The position numbers were made by a program, and so were the translations under genes. The notes below the pieces were generated by a model that saw only the letters and a list, made by a program, of their open reading frames with translations, was not told the DNA's origin and ran no database searches. DNA of 64,000 bases from Thalassolituus sp. UBA674 (GTDB lineage: Bacteria; Pseudomonadota; Gammaproteobacteria; Pseudomonadales; Oceanobacteraceae), in assembly GCA_002298335.1 (NCBI GenBank), contig DBNK01000032.1:100835-164834 (forward strand), in the 5' to 3' direction. The number at the start of each line of letters is the position of its first letter. Position 1 is the first letter of the stretch. This document shows positions 8,492 through 17,348 of this stretch, piece after piece.

Positions 8492-9390
8492 GCCAGAACC
8501 TGAACCTCAGACAACAGCGTGGCGGCCGCCCCGCTGTCCGGCAGCCGGTGATCGACCACGGCCGCCAGAACCGCCTGAATGTCTTCCGGCACCAGATACT
8601 GACGTTCACTCAACAACGCCCAGGATTTTGCGGCGGTCAGCAGTGCCAGGCCACCCCGGGGCGACAGTCCGTAAGCAAACCCCATACGGTAACGGGTATG
8701 CGCGATGATGCGCTGCAGGTAATCCAACACTGCTGCAGAGGGTTTCACCGCATGTACCTGACCTTGCAGGATCTTCAGCCCGGCTCCGCTCATCAGTGGC
8801 TGCAGCTGCTCAATAAAGGCACGTCGGTCACTGCCTTCCAGCAGAGCCCGTTCAGAAGTTTCATCTGGATACCCCAGGCTGATGCGCATCAGAAAGCGGT
8901 CCAGCTGTGACTCCGGTAAGGGATAAGTCCCGGCCTGTGACACCGGGTTCTGGGTTGCGATGACAAAAAAAGGATCCGGTAATGGGTGGCTTTCTCCCTC
9001 AATCGTCACCTGACGTTCTTCCATCGCCTCCAGCAATGCGCTTTGGGACTTAGCCGGCGCACGGTTGATTTCATCCGCCAGCAGCACTTCAGAGAATACC
9101 GGCCCGGGATGAAAGCGGAAGGCACCATGACCGGTCTGAGGGTCTTTTTCATAAATATTCACCCCGAGAATATCCGCTGGCAGCAGGTCACTGGTGAACT
9201 GAACCCGGGCGTATCTGAGACCAAACACCGCAGCCAATGCATGCGACAGTGTGGTTTTACCCATGCCCGGCAGATCTTCGATAAGCAGATGCCCCCGTGC
9301 CAGCAGACAACAGAGTGCCAGCCGTATCTGCTCATCCTTACCGAGGATAATCTGATTCAGGGCGTGGAGAATTTCACGGGCTTCGGACAT
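8488..9390 (-). CDS. MoxR-family AAA+ ATPase
   Basis: A 300-residue AAA+ ATPase of the MoxR group, chaperone-like remodelling enzymes. Walker A is D-L-P-G-M-G-K-T-T (about 39-47), Walker B V-L-L-A-D-E-I-N-R (102-110). A sensor region has A-T-Q-N-P and an arginine-finger region follows S-Q-L-D-R-F. The ATG at 9390 has a GGGA element about 10 nt upstream. An in-frame ATG at 9405 has none, so 9390 is chosen. It is the first gene of the operon with DUF58 and tgpA; its promoter must lie in 9391-9546. Confidence 0.85.
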   Translation of the reverse strand: MSEAREILHALNQIILGKDEQIRLALCCLLARGHLLIEDLPGMGKTTLSHALAAVFGLRYARVQFTSDLLPADILGVNIYEKDPQTGHGAFRFHPGPVFSEVLLADEINRAPAKSQSALLEAMEERQVTIEGESHPLPDPFFVIATQNPVSQAGTYPLPESQLDRFLMRISLGYPDETSERALLEGSDRRAFIEQLQPLMSGAGLKILQGQVHAVKPSAAVLDYLQRIIAHTRYRMGFAYGLSPRGGLALLTAAKSWALLSERQYLVPEDIQAVLAAVVDHRLPDSGAAATLLSEVQVLA

Positions 9391-9546
9391 GCAGATGTTT
9401 CCCATTTACGCTTAAACAGTCATCTGAGTATGGCAGAAGTTTGATACCTGCCGGTACCCCTCAGGTTCATTTCTGAAGTGCCTGGACCGGAAACCGGTAA
9501 ATGTGATGCTGTTCAAAAAATATTCAGCAAAATGTCATACGTAGCC

Positions 9547-9573
9547 CTTGGAAATTTTCCACGAGCACCTATT
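9547..9573 (+). promoter_or_regulatory. possible sigma-32 heat-shock promoter for hsp20
   Basis: CTTGGA at 9547-9552 resembles the sigma-32 -35 element (CTTGAA) and CACCTATT at 9566-9573 resembles its -10 (CCCCATnT), with a 13-bp spacer. It lies 160 bp upstream of the hsp20 ATG. The match is partial; support is mainly from spacing and from the gene it serves. Confidence 0.35.
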
Positions 9574-9671
9574 TATTAATTACCGAGCGGTAAACCGCAT
9601 CACTGCCGGTGACGTGCCAGAATATCCGGAATGGCCGCACCAGGGGCAGGAGTGCTTCATCAAGAAACCGG

Positions 9672-9693
9672 CTGATCACAGAATCCTGATCAG
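9672..9693 (+). promoter_or_regulatory. 5'-leader hairpin upstream of hsp20
   Basis: CTGATCA (9672-9678) and TGATCAG (9687-9693) are exact complements with an 8-nt loop, 40 bp before the hsp20 start. Small heat-shock leaders often carry RNA thermometers. This stem does not itself pair with the GGAGG at 9723-9727, so a thermometer role is only a possibility. Confidence 0.35.
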
Positions 9694-9732
9694 AGTTTTA
9701 CGCAGACCACAGTTTATTGGTTGGAGGTAATT

Positions 9733-10158
9733 ATGAGCAATTTCCTGACACGCAACAGCATTTTTGACGATATTTTCCGTGACCTGACCAGCGGCTTTTA
9801 CGTCAAACCCCTGCACGGTGATTCCCTGCCCCGGAGCATCCGGGTGGATGTCACCGAAAACGACGAGGTATTTCAGGTTCAGGCAGAACTGCCTGGCGTG
9901 AGCAAAGAAAATATTGATGTGAAAATTGATGGTGCCGTGGTGGCGATTAAAGCCGATATACATCAGCACGACAGCCAGAAAGACAGTGACAAGGTTCTGC
10001 GCAGCGAACGCTTTTACGGCAGTGTGTCGCGTACTTTTGAACTGCCGCAGAGCGTCGATACTGAACACGCCAGTGCCCGCTTTGATAACGGCGTTTTATT
10101 ACTGACGCTGCCGAAACAGCAGCCCCGCGACAGTCAGAAACAACTGACGGTTCAGTAA
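9733..10158 (+). CDS. Hsp20/alpha-crystallin small heat-shock protein
   Basis: A 141-residue small heat-shock chaperone that holds unfolding proteins for refolding by DnaK/ClpB. After a short N-terminal arm (F-D-D-I-F-R-D-L) comes the alpha-crystallin domain, about residues 35-130. It contains A-E-L-P-G-V near 57-62 and the family signature G-V-L-L-L-T-L-P-K near 122-130. A short C-terminal tail follows. The start ATG at 9733 is fixed by an excellent GGAGG at 9723-9727. It is monocistronic, between a heat-shock-like promoter and a strong terminator. Confidence 0.9.
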   Translation: MSNFLTRNSIFDDIFRDLTSGFYVKPLHGDSLPRSIRVDVTENDEVFQVQAELPGVSKENIDVKIDGAVVAIKADIHQHDSQKDSDKVLRSERFYGSVSRTFELPQSVDTEHASARFDNGVLLLTLPKQQPRDSQKQLTVQ

Positions 10159-10171
10159 CCGGACCAGCAAC

Positions 10172-10202
10172 AAAAAAAGGGCTCCCACGGAGCCCTTTTT
10201 AA
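10172..10202. terminator. bidirectional rho-independent terminator
   Basis: Stem GGGCTCC (10179-10185) / GGAGCCC (10189-10195) with loop CAC, preceded by seven A and followed by a T run, so it can work on both strands. It closes hsp20 (+) and the convergent periplasmic orphan gene (-). Confidence 0.85.
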
Positions 10203-10235
10203 TACACAACGGTCAAACAATCAGAATAATTCTGC

Positions 10236-10790
10236 TTACTGACCACCGCCCATGGAATCCTGAGCGACTTTTTCAATGTCGGCGATATAAGGCGCGATAG
10301 CGGCCTTATCCCCTTCCGGAACATCTTTCATATTTTCCATCATGGCCAGCGAACGGCTGATCATATCTTTCATCATTTTTTTCTGCGCGGCTGGCAGAGG
10401 GCTGCTTTCAAGCTGAGCCAGCTGAGCTTTCATCTGATCGATGTTCACATCCGCACTGTCCATTTTCAGGGCCATGTAGGCATTGGTGATATCCTGAGAA
10501 ACCAGAGCCCAGTCACCGGCAGAATCATAGCCTTGCGCCTGAATCATGCTGTTAAAGCTGTCGTATAAACCCAGATCGCCCAGTTTTTTCAGTGCTTCTG
10601 AGTAGATACTGTCGACACTTTTCAGATCTTTTTCCATCAGGCTTTCCTGAGAAATCTGATCTTTGTGGGCTGCGGTCCAGTCTTTGACATCATCCATGCT
10701 GGCCAGCCAGCGGGTGACATCGCCTTCTGCCAGCTCTGCCGATGCAGAAGCCACAAACAAGAGGGAAGCCAGGGTCATGAATACGCGCAT
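10236..10790 (-). CDS. predicted periplasmic helical protein of unknown function
   Basis: I do not recognise this 184-residue protein. It has a signal peptide (residues 1-18, A-S-A-S-A cleavage), then an all-helical, Met-, Asp- and Lys-rich mature part with no cysteine, ending G-G-G-Q. Residues ~118-150 (Q-M-K-A-Q-L ... M-M-K-D-M) look amphipathic. A terminator lies directly after the stop and a promoter could lie in 10791-10986, so it is probably monocistronic. Composition matches the neighbours, with no sign of recent transfer. Confidence 0.7.
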   Translation of the reverse strand: MRVFMTLASLLFVASASAELAEGDVTRWLASMDDVKDWTAAHKDQISQESLMEKDLKSVDSIYSEALKKLGDLGLYDSFNSMIQAQGYDSAGDWALVSQDITNAYMALKMDSADVNIDQMKAQLAQLESSPLPAAQKKMMKDMISRSLAMMENMKDVPEGDKAAIAPYIADIEKVAQDSMGGGQ

Positions 10791-10986
10791 AAAAACTCCA
10801 TTGCCTATCGGGTGAGAAAAAGCGACTGTCCGGGCTTAGTTGCCTCAAAGCGGCTGCAGTTCCGGAAAGCCAGCTGATTGAATGATTGTGTGCGGCAGTA
10901 TCGCCGCAGAAATCAGCGCTGACAAGCGTCGCTCCGGGTCAGGGAAAAACGCTGCCAGCAGCTGCCTGAGCTGTTCACAGGGATGC

Positions 10987-12213
10987 TTACAGCAGATCCA
11001 GACCCCGGGCGAGATCCTTCTGAATATCCGCCACGTCTTCCAGCCCCACGGCGATGCGCAGCAGGCCCTGGGAAATACCGGCGTCCTGACGCTGCTCTTC
11101 AGACAGACGGCCATGCGTGGTGGTCGCCGGATGGGTAATGGTGGTCTTGGTATCACCCAGATTGGCGGTGATGGAAATCATGCGCGTGGCATCCACCAGC
11201 TTCCAGGCTTCTTCGCGGCCACCGGCAATCTCGAACGAGAGTACACCGCCGGGCAGAGTCTGCTGGCGCTGCGCCAGTTCATACTGAGGATGGCTTTCAA
11301 GTCCACAGAAGTTCACTTTGGCGACCTTGGGGTGAGCAGACAGCCACAAAGCCAGCTTCATGGCGTTTTCACTGTGCGCTTTCATGCGCAGGGACAGGGT
11401 CTCCAGACCTTTCAGGAACACCCAGGCATTGAACGGGCTCATGGTCGGACCAGCAGAGCGCAGTACGCCCACCACAGGTTCAATGAGTTCAGATGAACCG
11501 ACAACCGCACCACCGAGACAACGTCCCTGACCGTCAATGTATTTGGTGGCCGAGTGCACCACCAGATCCGCGCCCAGGCTCAGGGGCTTCTGTGCAGCCG
11601 GCGTACAGAAACAGTTATCCACCACCAGCAGAGCACCCGCTGCGGCTGATATTTCAGAAATGGCGCGGATATCCGCCAGTTCAATCAACGGATTGGAAGG
11701 GGACTCCAGAAACAGGAGTTTTGTAGTGGGTTTAACCGCGTTCTGCCAGGCGTCCAGATCCAGCGGATTCACATAGGTGATATCCACATTGAATTTACGC
11801 AGGTATTTTTCCAGCAGCACATTGGTGGAACCAAACACCGCACGCGAACAGATCAGGTGATCTCCGGCCTGCAGATGAGCAATACACACGGCATAAATAG
11901 CCGCCATGCCTGATGAGGTCGCCGCGCACTGCTCACCGCCTTCCAGGGCAGCCAGACGCTGCTCAAACGCACGTACAGTCGGGTTGGTGTAGCGTGAGTA
12001 GACGTTGCCATGACGCTCACCGGCAAAGGTAGCGGCCGCTTCGGCGGCTGAGGCAAAAACGTAACTGCTGGTCGGGAAAATGGCCTCGCCATGTTCGCCT
12101 TCCGGGGTACGCAACTGCCCTGCCCGCACCGCCAGCGTGTCAAAAGCCGCGTCGGTCAGGTCAGATTGAAAACGCGCCGGTGCGCCATGTTCGTACCAAT
12201 CTGAATCCGTCAT
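10987..12213 (-). CDS. metZ: O-succinylhomoserine sulfhydrylase
   Basis: A 408-residue PLP enzyme of the Cys/Met-metabolism family that makes homocysteine from O-succinylhomoserine and sulfide. The PLP lysine is Lys224 in S-A-T-K-Y-I-D-G. The phosphate-binding region is S-S-G-M-A-A near 100-105, and V-V-D-N near 197-200 holds the ring-nitrogen Asp. The gene follows purF, as in Pseudomonas (purF-metZ), which favours MetZ over MetB/MetC. Its ATG overlaps the purF stop by 4 bp (12210-12213). Confidence 0.9.
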   Translation of the reverse strand: MTDSDWYEHGAPARFQSDLTDAAFDTLAVRAGQLRTPEGEHGEAIFPTSSYVFASAAEAAATFAGERHGNVYSRYTNPTVRAFEQRLAALEGGEQCAATSSGMAAIYAVCIAHLQAGDHLICSRAVFGSTNVLLEKYLRKFNVDITYVNPLDLDAWQNAVKPTTKLLFLESPSNPLIELADIRAISEISAAAGALLVVDNCFCTPAAQKPLSLGADLVVHSATKYIDGQGRCLGGAVVGSSELIEPVVGVLRSAGPTMSPFNAWVFLKGLETLSLRMKAHSENAMKLALWLSAHPKVAKVNFCGLESHPQYELAQRQQTLPGGVLSFEIAGGREEAWKLVDATRMISITANLGDTKTTITHPATTTHGRLSEEQRQDAGISQGLLRIAVGLEDVADIQKDLARGLDLL

Positions 12214-13736
12214 TCTGTACCTGCCTCAGATTCGTTATGCAGATCCATGATCTCCGTATCCACCAGCTGCAGACTCTTGGACGCATCACTGCGCAGCTGA
12301 TAAAGACGGGTGAAGTAATCGTCGTCGACATCACCGGTCACGTACTCGCCGTTAAATACGGAACAGTCGAACTTGCGCACGTCGGTGTTGGCACCTTCCA
12401 GACAGGCATCGACCAGGTCTTCAATATCCTGATACACCAGCCAGTCAGCGCCGATGGCGGTGGCAATTTCATCGGTGCTGCGGTTATGCGCAATAAATTC
12501 TTCTTTCGCCGGCATATCAATGCCGTACACGTTCGGGAAACGTACCGCTGGCGCGGCCGAGGCGAAATAGACTTTCTTGGCACCGGCTTCGCGGGCCATT
12601 TCAATGATCTGTTCGCAGGTCGTTCCGCGCACAATGGAGTCATCCACCAGCAGCACATTCTTACCACGGAATTCCAGGTCCAGAGCATTCAGTTTCTGTT
12701 TCACGGATTTTTTACGCAGCTGCTGACCCGGCATGATGAAGGTACGTCCGATATAGCGGTTCTTCATAAAGCCTTCACGGTATTTCACGCCCAGCTGGTT
12801 CGCCAGCTCCAGGGCGGAAGAACGGCTGGTATCCGGAATCGGGATGACCACGTCGATGTCGTGATCCGGGTGTTCACGCAGAATCTTATCCGCCAGTTTT
12901 TCACCCATACGCAGACGTGCTTTGTACACGGCGATGCCATCAATGATGGAATCCGGACGGGCAAAGTACACATGTTCGAAAATACACGGGGACAATTCCG
13001 TATGTTCAGCGCATTGCTGGGTATAGAGCTTGCCACCCTCAGTAATGACAATCGCTTCACCCGGAGCGATATCACGCTCAAGCTTAAAGCCCAGTGCGTC
13101 CAGCGCCACAGACTCAGAGGCCACCATGTACTCGCGGCCGGCAATGGTGTCGCGGTAGCCGAAAACCGCCGGACGGATGCCGTGCGGATCACGGAAGGCA
13201 ACAATGCCATAACCACTGATCATGGCGACTACGGCATAGCCCCCACGGGCACGCTTATGCACCTGCTGAACCGCGTTGAAAATCATGTCCGGCGACGGTG
13301 TCAGCTGACGCTGTTCCTGCAGTTCATGGGCAAAGATATTCAGCAGAACTTCAGAATCTGACGTGGTGTTCACATGACGCAGATCTTCACGGTAAATGTC
13401 TTCGGCCAGCTGTTCGGCGTTGGTCAGGTTACCGTTGTGCGCCAGGGTAATGCCGTACGGCGAGTTCACATAAAACGGCTGCGCTTCGGCTGAGCTGGAG
13501 CTGCCGGCGGTCGGGTAGCGCACGTGACCGATCCCCATATTACCGAACAGGCGCTTCATGTGCCGTGTGCGGAACACGTCACGTACCAGACCGTTATCCT
13601 TGCGCAGGAACAGCTTATTGCCGTGGCTGGTGACAATACCGGCGGCGTCCTGACCCCGGTGCTGCAGCACGGTCAGGGCGTCATAAATCGACTGGTTAAC
13701 ATGGGATTTACCAACAATACCCACTATTCCGCACAT
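12210..13736 (-). CDS. purF: amidophosphoribosyltransferase
   Basis: A 508-residue first enzyme of de novo purine synthesis: PRPP + glutamine to phosphoribosylamine. The protein begins M-C-G-I-V-G, so Cys2 is the N-terminal nucleophile of the class II glutaminase domain with no propeptide. The PRTase domain has the PRPP loop V-L-L-V-D-D-S-I-V-R-G-T-T near residue 360. Length matches E. coli PurF (505). It is 40 bp downstream of cvpA, the conserved cvpA-purF pair, and is coupled to metZ by ATGA. Confidence 0.95.
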   Translation of the reverse strand: MCGIVGIVGKSHVNQSIYDALTVLQHRGQDAAGIVTSHGNKLFLRKDNGLVRDVFRTRHMKRLFGNMGIGHVRYPTAGSSSSAEAQPFYVNSPYGITLAHNGNLTNAEQLAEDIYREDLRHVNTTSDSEVLLNIFAHELQEQRQLTPSPDMIFNAVQQVHKRARGGYAVVAMISGYGIVAFRDPHGIRPAVFGYRDTIAGREYMVASESVALDALGFKLERDIAPGEAIVITEGGKLYTQQCAEHTELSPCIFEHVYFARPDSIIDGIAVYKARLRMGEKLADKILREHPDHDIDVVIPIPDTSRSSALELANQLGVKYREGFMKNRYIGRTFIMPGQQLRKKSVKQKLNALDLEFRGKNVLLVDDSIVRGTTCEQIIEMAREAGAKKVYFASAAPAVRFPNVYGIDMPAKEEFIAHNRSTDEIATAIGADWLVYQDIEDLVDACLEGANTDVRKFDCSVFNGEYVTGDVDDDYFTRLYQLRSDASKSLQLVDTEIMDLHNESEAGTE

Positions 13737-13776
13737 GCGCGTATTACCTCAAACAAGCTGTGATTCAGGTGCCGGA

Positions 13777-14265
13777 TCAGTAACCGGCGACCCCGGATGC
13801 CGCTTCTGGCAACGCTTTACGCGCCCAGTCGGCGATGGTTTCAAGATGCGGAATCAGCACCGATTCCTGCCACCACTGGTCGCCGGTAACCGGCGTAAAC
13901 TGCGCCATAAACACCAGCGCTACGACAATGACCAGACCGCGGACCGCGCCGAACACCACTCCCAAAGCCCGGTCGGTACCGGTCAGTCCGGTTGCCCGGA
14001 CAATATAGGATAACAGGTGATTCAGCATAGACAGCACGACCAGTGTCGCCACAAACAGTGCCACAAAGGCAATGGCCCAACGGAAGCTGTGAGTTTCAAT
14101 CTGGCCTGACAGCAGGGTCGCCAGATTGCCGCTGAAGTAGCGGGCAACGATGAAGGCAGTGATCCAGGACGCCAGCGACAGGGCTTCTTTGATGAAGCCG
14201 CGCATCAGGCTGATCAGCCCTGACATCACCACGACTCCCAGCAGTACCCAATCGATTATCGCCAT
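13777..14265 (-). CDS. cvpA: CvpA family membrane protein
   Basis: A 162-residue inner-membrane protein with four predicted helices, the length and layout of CvpA (colicin V production/purine regulon protein). The usual first helix M-A-I-I-D-W starts at the chosen ATG (14265), which has GAGGGTGG just upstream. A GTG 15 bp earlier is less likely. In enterics cvpA is needed for colicin V export and bile or oxidative-stress tolerance; the mechanism is open. It sits between dedD and purF as in most gammaproteobacteria. Confidence 0.9.
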   Translation of the reverse strand: MAIIDWVLLGVVVMSGLISLMRGFIKEALSLASWITAFIVARYFSGNLATLLSGQIETHSFRWAIAFVALFVATLVVLSMLNHLLSYIVRATGLTGTDRALGVVFGAVRGLVIVVALVFMAQFTPVTGDQWWQESVLIPHLETIADWARKALPEAASGVAGY

Positions 14266-14339
14266 GCCACCCTCAGACACTTTTCCGAAGCGGCGCAGTA
14301 TACCAGAGCCTCACGCACTTGGCAGAGCCGAATCCGCGA

Positions 14340-14888
14340 TCAGGATTCGGCTTCATAGCGACGGATAAAGATTTCACTGAATCCCAGTTCACGGATCAGT
14401 TTACGCCGCAGTTTTTCCGCCGCATCGCGGTTCAGTTCCGGGCCGACAAAGACTTTGGTGACTTTCTCACCTTCCAGCACATAGGCCTTATAGCCCTTGG
14501 CTCTCAGGTCATCACGCAGGCGGTGCGCATTGCTGCGCTGGTCAAAGGCACCCAGTTGCAGGGTCCAGGCATAGGGGATGCCTTTCTCATCGAGGCGGGT
14601 ACTGTCTGGGGGAACATTCTCCGGCAGAGGCGTGTCTTCACGCACCAGTTCAGCATCATCAATACGGATTTCGGCTGCTGCGGTACCATCGGCCAGCTCT
14701 TCGACTTCACGACGTACCTGCTGCTCATACTCGGTCGTCGACCATTGCGGTGTCGCTGGCTTCGGCGGTGCCAGAGTATCCAGCAGCTGGTAGGTGCGAC
14801 TGCCATCCAGTATCACAGGCAGCAGAATGGCCAGTGTAATGACCGTAATGAAGGCACCGACGAGGCGCTTTTTCAGATGCAGTTCCAT
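14340..14888 (-). CDS. dedD: SPOR-domain cell-division protein DedD
   Basis: A 182-residue protein: short cytoplasmic start, one membrane helix (about 9-28), a low-complexity acidic/proline-rich linker, and a C-terminal SPOR domain (about 105-180, beginning W-T-L-Q-L-G-A-F). SPOR domains bind denuded septal peptidoglycan. The ATG at 14888 has AGGGG 6 nt upstream and lies inside the 3' end of folC, with a 16-bp overlap. Confidence 0.85.
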   Translation of the reverse strand: MELHLKKRLVGAFITVITLAILLPVILDGSRTYQLLDTLAPPKPATPQWSTTEYEQQVRREVEELADGTAAAEIRIDDAELVREDTPLPENVPPDSTRLDEKGIPYAWTLQLGAFDQRSNAHRLRDDLRAKGYKAYVLEGEKVTKVFVGPELNRDAAEKLRRKLIRELGFSEIFIRRYEAES

Positions 14889-16135
14889 TCATTCCCCTGA
14901 GCGTTCAACCAGAGTGTGGCGGCCTCAACCGTATGGAAAGACCCGGCAACCAGACAGACACCGGAAGACGGCAGCTGTTCCAGAGCCTCTGCCACACCGG
15001 TAAAGATGCGCTGCGCCGGAACTCCCGCATCGGCTGCCCGTTGCTGCAGAGCCTCTGCTGCCAGACCACGGTAACAGTCTAACCCACAGAGCCAGAGATT
15101 AACGGCCTGTGGCATCGCCGCCAACACCCCGGCAACGTCTTTGTCGCCGAGCATACCGAGAATCATCACATCCACATCCGGCTGCTGTGACGCCAGCCAG
15201 GCTGCGGCTTGTGGATTATGCGCCACATCCAGTATCAGCGTCAGATCACCGCGTTGCCAGCGCTGCATACGCCCCGGCACTTTCAGTGCGGCAACTTCGC
15301 GGACAATGACCTCTGCTGCAGGAAGACGATCCACCAAAGACAGCGTCTGCACTGCAGTGGCGATGTTCGGATACGGGATATGCCACTGGCTGAAACTCAG
15401 CTCAGTCTGTGAGCCATCGTTTGCCTGGTAACGAACCTGCAGCTGATCACCGTGCAGCTGCGCAGCGAATGCCTCTCCCGCTGCACAGAAGTGTCCGCCA
15501 ATGGCGGCTACGGTTTCTGCTGCGGAGTGCGGGGCTTCAGCCTGACCACACACCAGCCAGCGGTCTGGCCGGGCGATGGAGCATTTTTCATAAGCGATCT
15601 GTTCGACCGTGTCGCCGAGCCAGTTCATATGATCCAGCCCAATACTGGTGACCACAGAAATATCGGCATCGGCAATATTCACCGCATCCAGACGACCACC
15701 GAGACCAATCTCCAGTACCACCGCATCCAGCTCACTGTGAGCAAAATGCCACAGTGCGGAGAGTGTCCCGAATTCGAAATAGGTGAGCGTCGTCTCACCG
15801 CGCCCGGCTTCAACGGCGGCAAACGAGCGCAGCAGATCAGCATCGGAAATATCCGTGTTATTCACTGAAACGCGCTCGTTATAGCGCAGAATATGCGGAG
15901 AGTTGTAACGCCCTACCCTCAGCCCTTGAGCCATCAGCAGGTTGGTGAGCAGTGACGTGGTCGTACCTTTGCCATTGGTGCCGCCAACCAGAATCACCAG
16001 AGGTGCCGGTTTCAGGCAGCCAAGCTGCTCCCCGACCGCACGGATGCGGGTCAGCCCCAGTTCAATCTCAGACGGATGAATAGATTCCAGATGCGCGAGC
16101 CATTCATCCACTGACCAGTTGGCGGTTGAGTTCAA
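14873..16135 (-). CDS. folC: bifunctional folylpolyglutamate/dihydrofolate synthase
   Basis: A 420-residue Mur-ligase-family enzyme that makes dihydrofolate and adds gamma-glutamyl residues to folates. The P-loop G-G-T-N-G-K-G-T-T is at 51-59. The usual G-L-G-G-R-L-D-A motif lies near 145-152 and D-V-A-H-N-P in the C-terminal domain. The start is TTG at 16135: no ATG is available near the conserved start and the first residues align with other FolC proteins. It lies 20 bp after trpA and overlaps dedD by 16 bp. accD, the common neighbour between trpA and folC, is not here. Confidence 0.9.
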   Translation of the reverse strand: MNSTANWSVDEWLAHLESIHPSEIELGLTRIRAVGEQLGCLKPAPLVILVGGTNGKGTTTSLLTNLLMAQGLRVGRYNSPHILRYNERVSVNNTDISDADLLRSFAAVEAGRGETTLTYFEFGTLSALWHFAHSELDAVVLEIGLGGRLDAVNIADADISVVTSIGLDHMNWLGDTVEQIAYEKCSIARPDRWLVCGQAEAPHSAAETVAAIGGHFCAAGEAFAAQLHGDQLQVRYQANDGSQTELSFSQWHIPYPNIATAVQTLSLVDRLPAAEVIVREVAALKVPGRMQRWQRGDLTLILDVAHNPQAAAWLASQQPDVDVMILGMLGDKDVAGVLAAMPQAVNLWLCGLDCYRGLAAEALQQRAADAGVPAQRIFTGVAEALEQLPSSGVCLVAGSFHTVEAATLWLNAQGNEWNCI

Positions 16136-16155
16136 AATAGAATCTTCTGTCAGCC

Positions 16156-16959
16156 TCAGGCGTCCATCGCCGCACGCATACCGCTGACCAACTCAGAGAC
16201 CTCAGCAATAGCCTGTGCCGGGTTATCCGCGTTGTTGGCGATGCGGTTGACGATAGCACTGCCGACGATCACGCCATCAGACACAGAAGCGACTTTCGCC
16301 GCCGTTTCCGCATCGGCGATACCAAAGCCCACTCCCACCGGAGTGGACACATGGGCACGGATACGGTCGAGGTTCAGCGCGACGTTGTCGACGTCCAGTG
16401 CTTTGGAACCCGTCACACCTTTCAGCGATACGTAATAGACGTAGCCACTACCGGCTTTACCGATGCTTTCGATGCGCTTGTCGGTGGTGGTCGGCGCGAT
16501 CAGATAGATCACATCCAGACCAGCGTCTTTAAAGACACTGTCGACGTCGTGTGCTTCTTCCGGTGGCAGGTCCACCATCAGTACACCGTCAACACCGGCG
16601 GTTACGGCGGCATCAACAAACTGCTGATAACCCATGGCCTCAACCGGGTTGAGATACCCCATCAGCACAATGGCGGTATCGCTGTCTTTTTTGCGGAATT
16701 CCGCCACCATGCCCAGCACGTCACGCAGAGAGGTGCCATGCTCCAGCGCGCGCTCACACGCCAGCTGAATGGTCGGGCCATCAGCCATAGGGTCGGAGAA
16801 CGGCACACCGAGTTCGATGATATCGGCACCGGCTTCAACCAGTGCGTGCATCATAGGCACAGTGGCCTCTTTGGTTGGATCACCGGCGGTGATGTAAGGA
16901 ATCAGCGCCTGTTTGCCCTGCTCTTTCAGGGCGGCAAATGTCTGACTGATACGGGTCAT
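16156..16959 (-). CDS. trpA: tryptophan synthase alpha subunit
   Basis: A 267-residue TIM-barrel subunit that cleaves indole-glycerol phosphate to indole and glyceraldehyde-3-phosphate. The catalytic pair is at canonical positions: Glu49 (I-I-E-L-G) and Asp60 (M-A-D-G-P). The phosphate-binding G-F-G-I segment is near 212-215. The start has AGGT 8 nt upstream. An unusually long, repeat-filled 389-bp spacer separates it from trpB. Confidence 0.95.
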   Translation of the reverse strand: MTRISQTFAALKEQGKQALIPYITAGDPTKEATVPMMHALVEAGADIIELGVPFSDPMADGPTIQLACERALEHGTSLRDVLGMVAEFRKKDSDTAIVLMGYLNPVEAMGYQQFVDAAVTAGVDGVLMVDLPPEEAHDVDSVFKDAGLDVIYLIAPTTTDKRIESIGKAGSGYVYYVSLKGVTGSKALDVDNVALNLDRIRAHVSTPVGVGFGIADAETAAKVASVSDGVIVGSAIVNRIANNADNPAQAIAEVSELVSGMRAAMDA

Positions 16960-17348
16960 GTTCGTTTACCTGAATTTGTTGGCTTACGCCATAACCCCCG
17001 GCTTGTTACAGGGGGGTCTTTAATTTTTAAACGTTCTGATTACATCAGAGCGCATGGATTCTGTGGTCAAGCCACAGAATGACGCTGATTAAAATCTGGT
17101 CAATCTGCGGAATGACGATCAATAAAATTCCTAAACCTTTCACGGCGTGGGCCGTCGTGAGCTACAGCAGGCCCGAACTCTGAGAGCGTTACGAGCGCAG
17201 AAAGAACAAGGCGTGGAGCTTCGAGAAAGCGGAGTGTAGTTAACCTACATGAGCATTTCGCAGAAGCGCCACAACACCGTTATTTCAAGCGCAGTAGCTA
17301 TCAGGTTTCAACGCCGTAGTTCCGAGCGCAACAGGCCCAAACCCATCA
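16960..17348. repeat. trpB-trpA spacer with two repeat types
   Basis: No gene is visible in this spacer. A perfect 9-bp-arm hairpin at 17058-17080 (ATTCTGTGG / CCACAGAAT, loop TCAAG) is flanked by GGATTC and GACG, the same architecture as the hairpin at 27007-27029. From about 17206 to 17335 lies a second element with AACAAGGCG, GGAGTGTAGTTAACCTAC, ATGAGCATTTCG and CAACGCCGTAGTTC in order. A similar order is seen at 27205-27285. A shorter C5/G5 stem lies near 16988-17010. Confidence 0.6.

Noticed and set aside
12180..13361. 393-residue plus-strand frame opposite purF
   Set aside because: PurF is full length and certain on the minus strand; the opposite frame has His/Val-rich shadow composition and no family marks.
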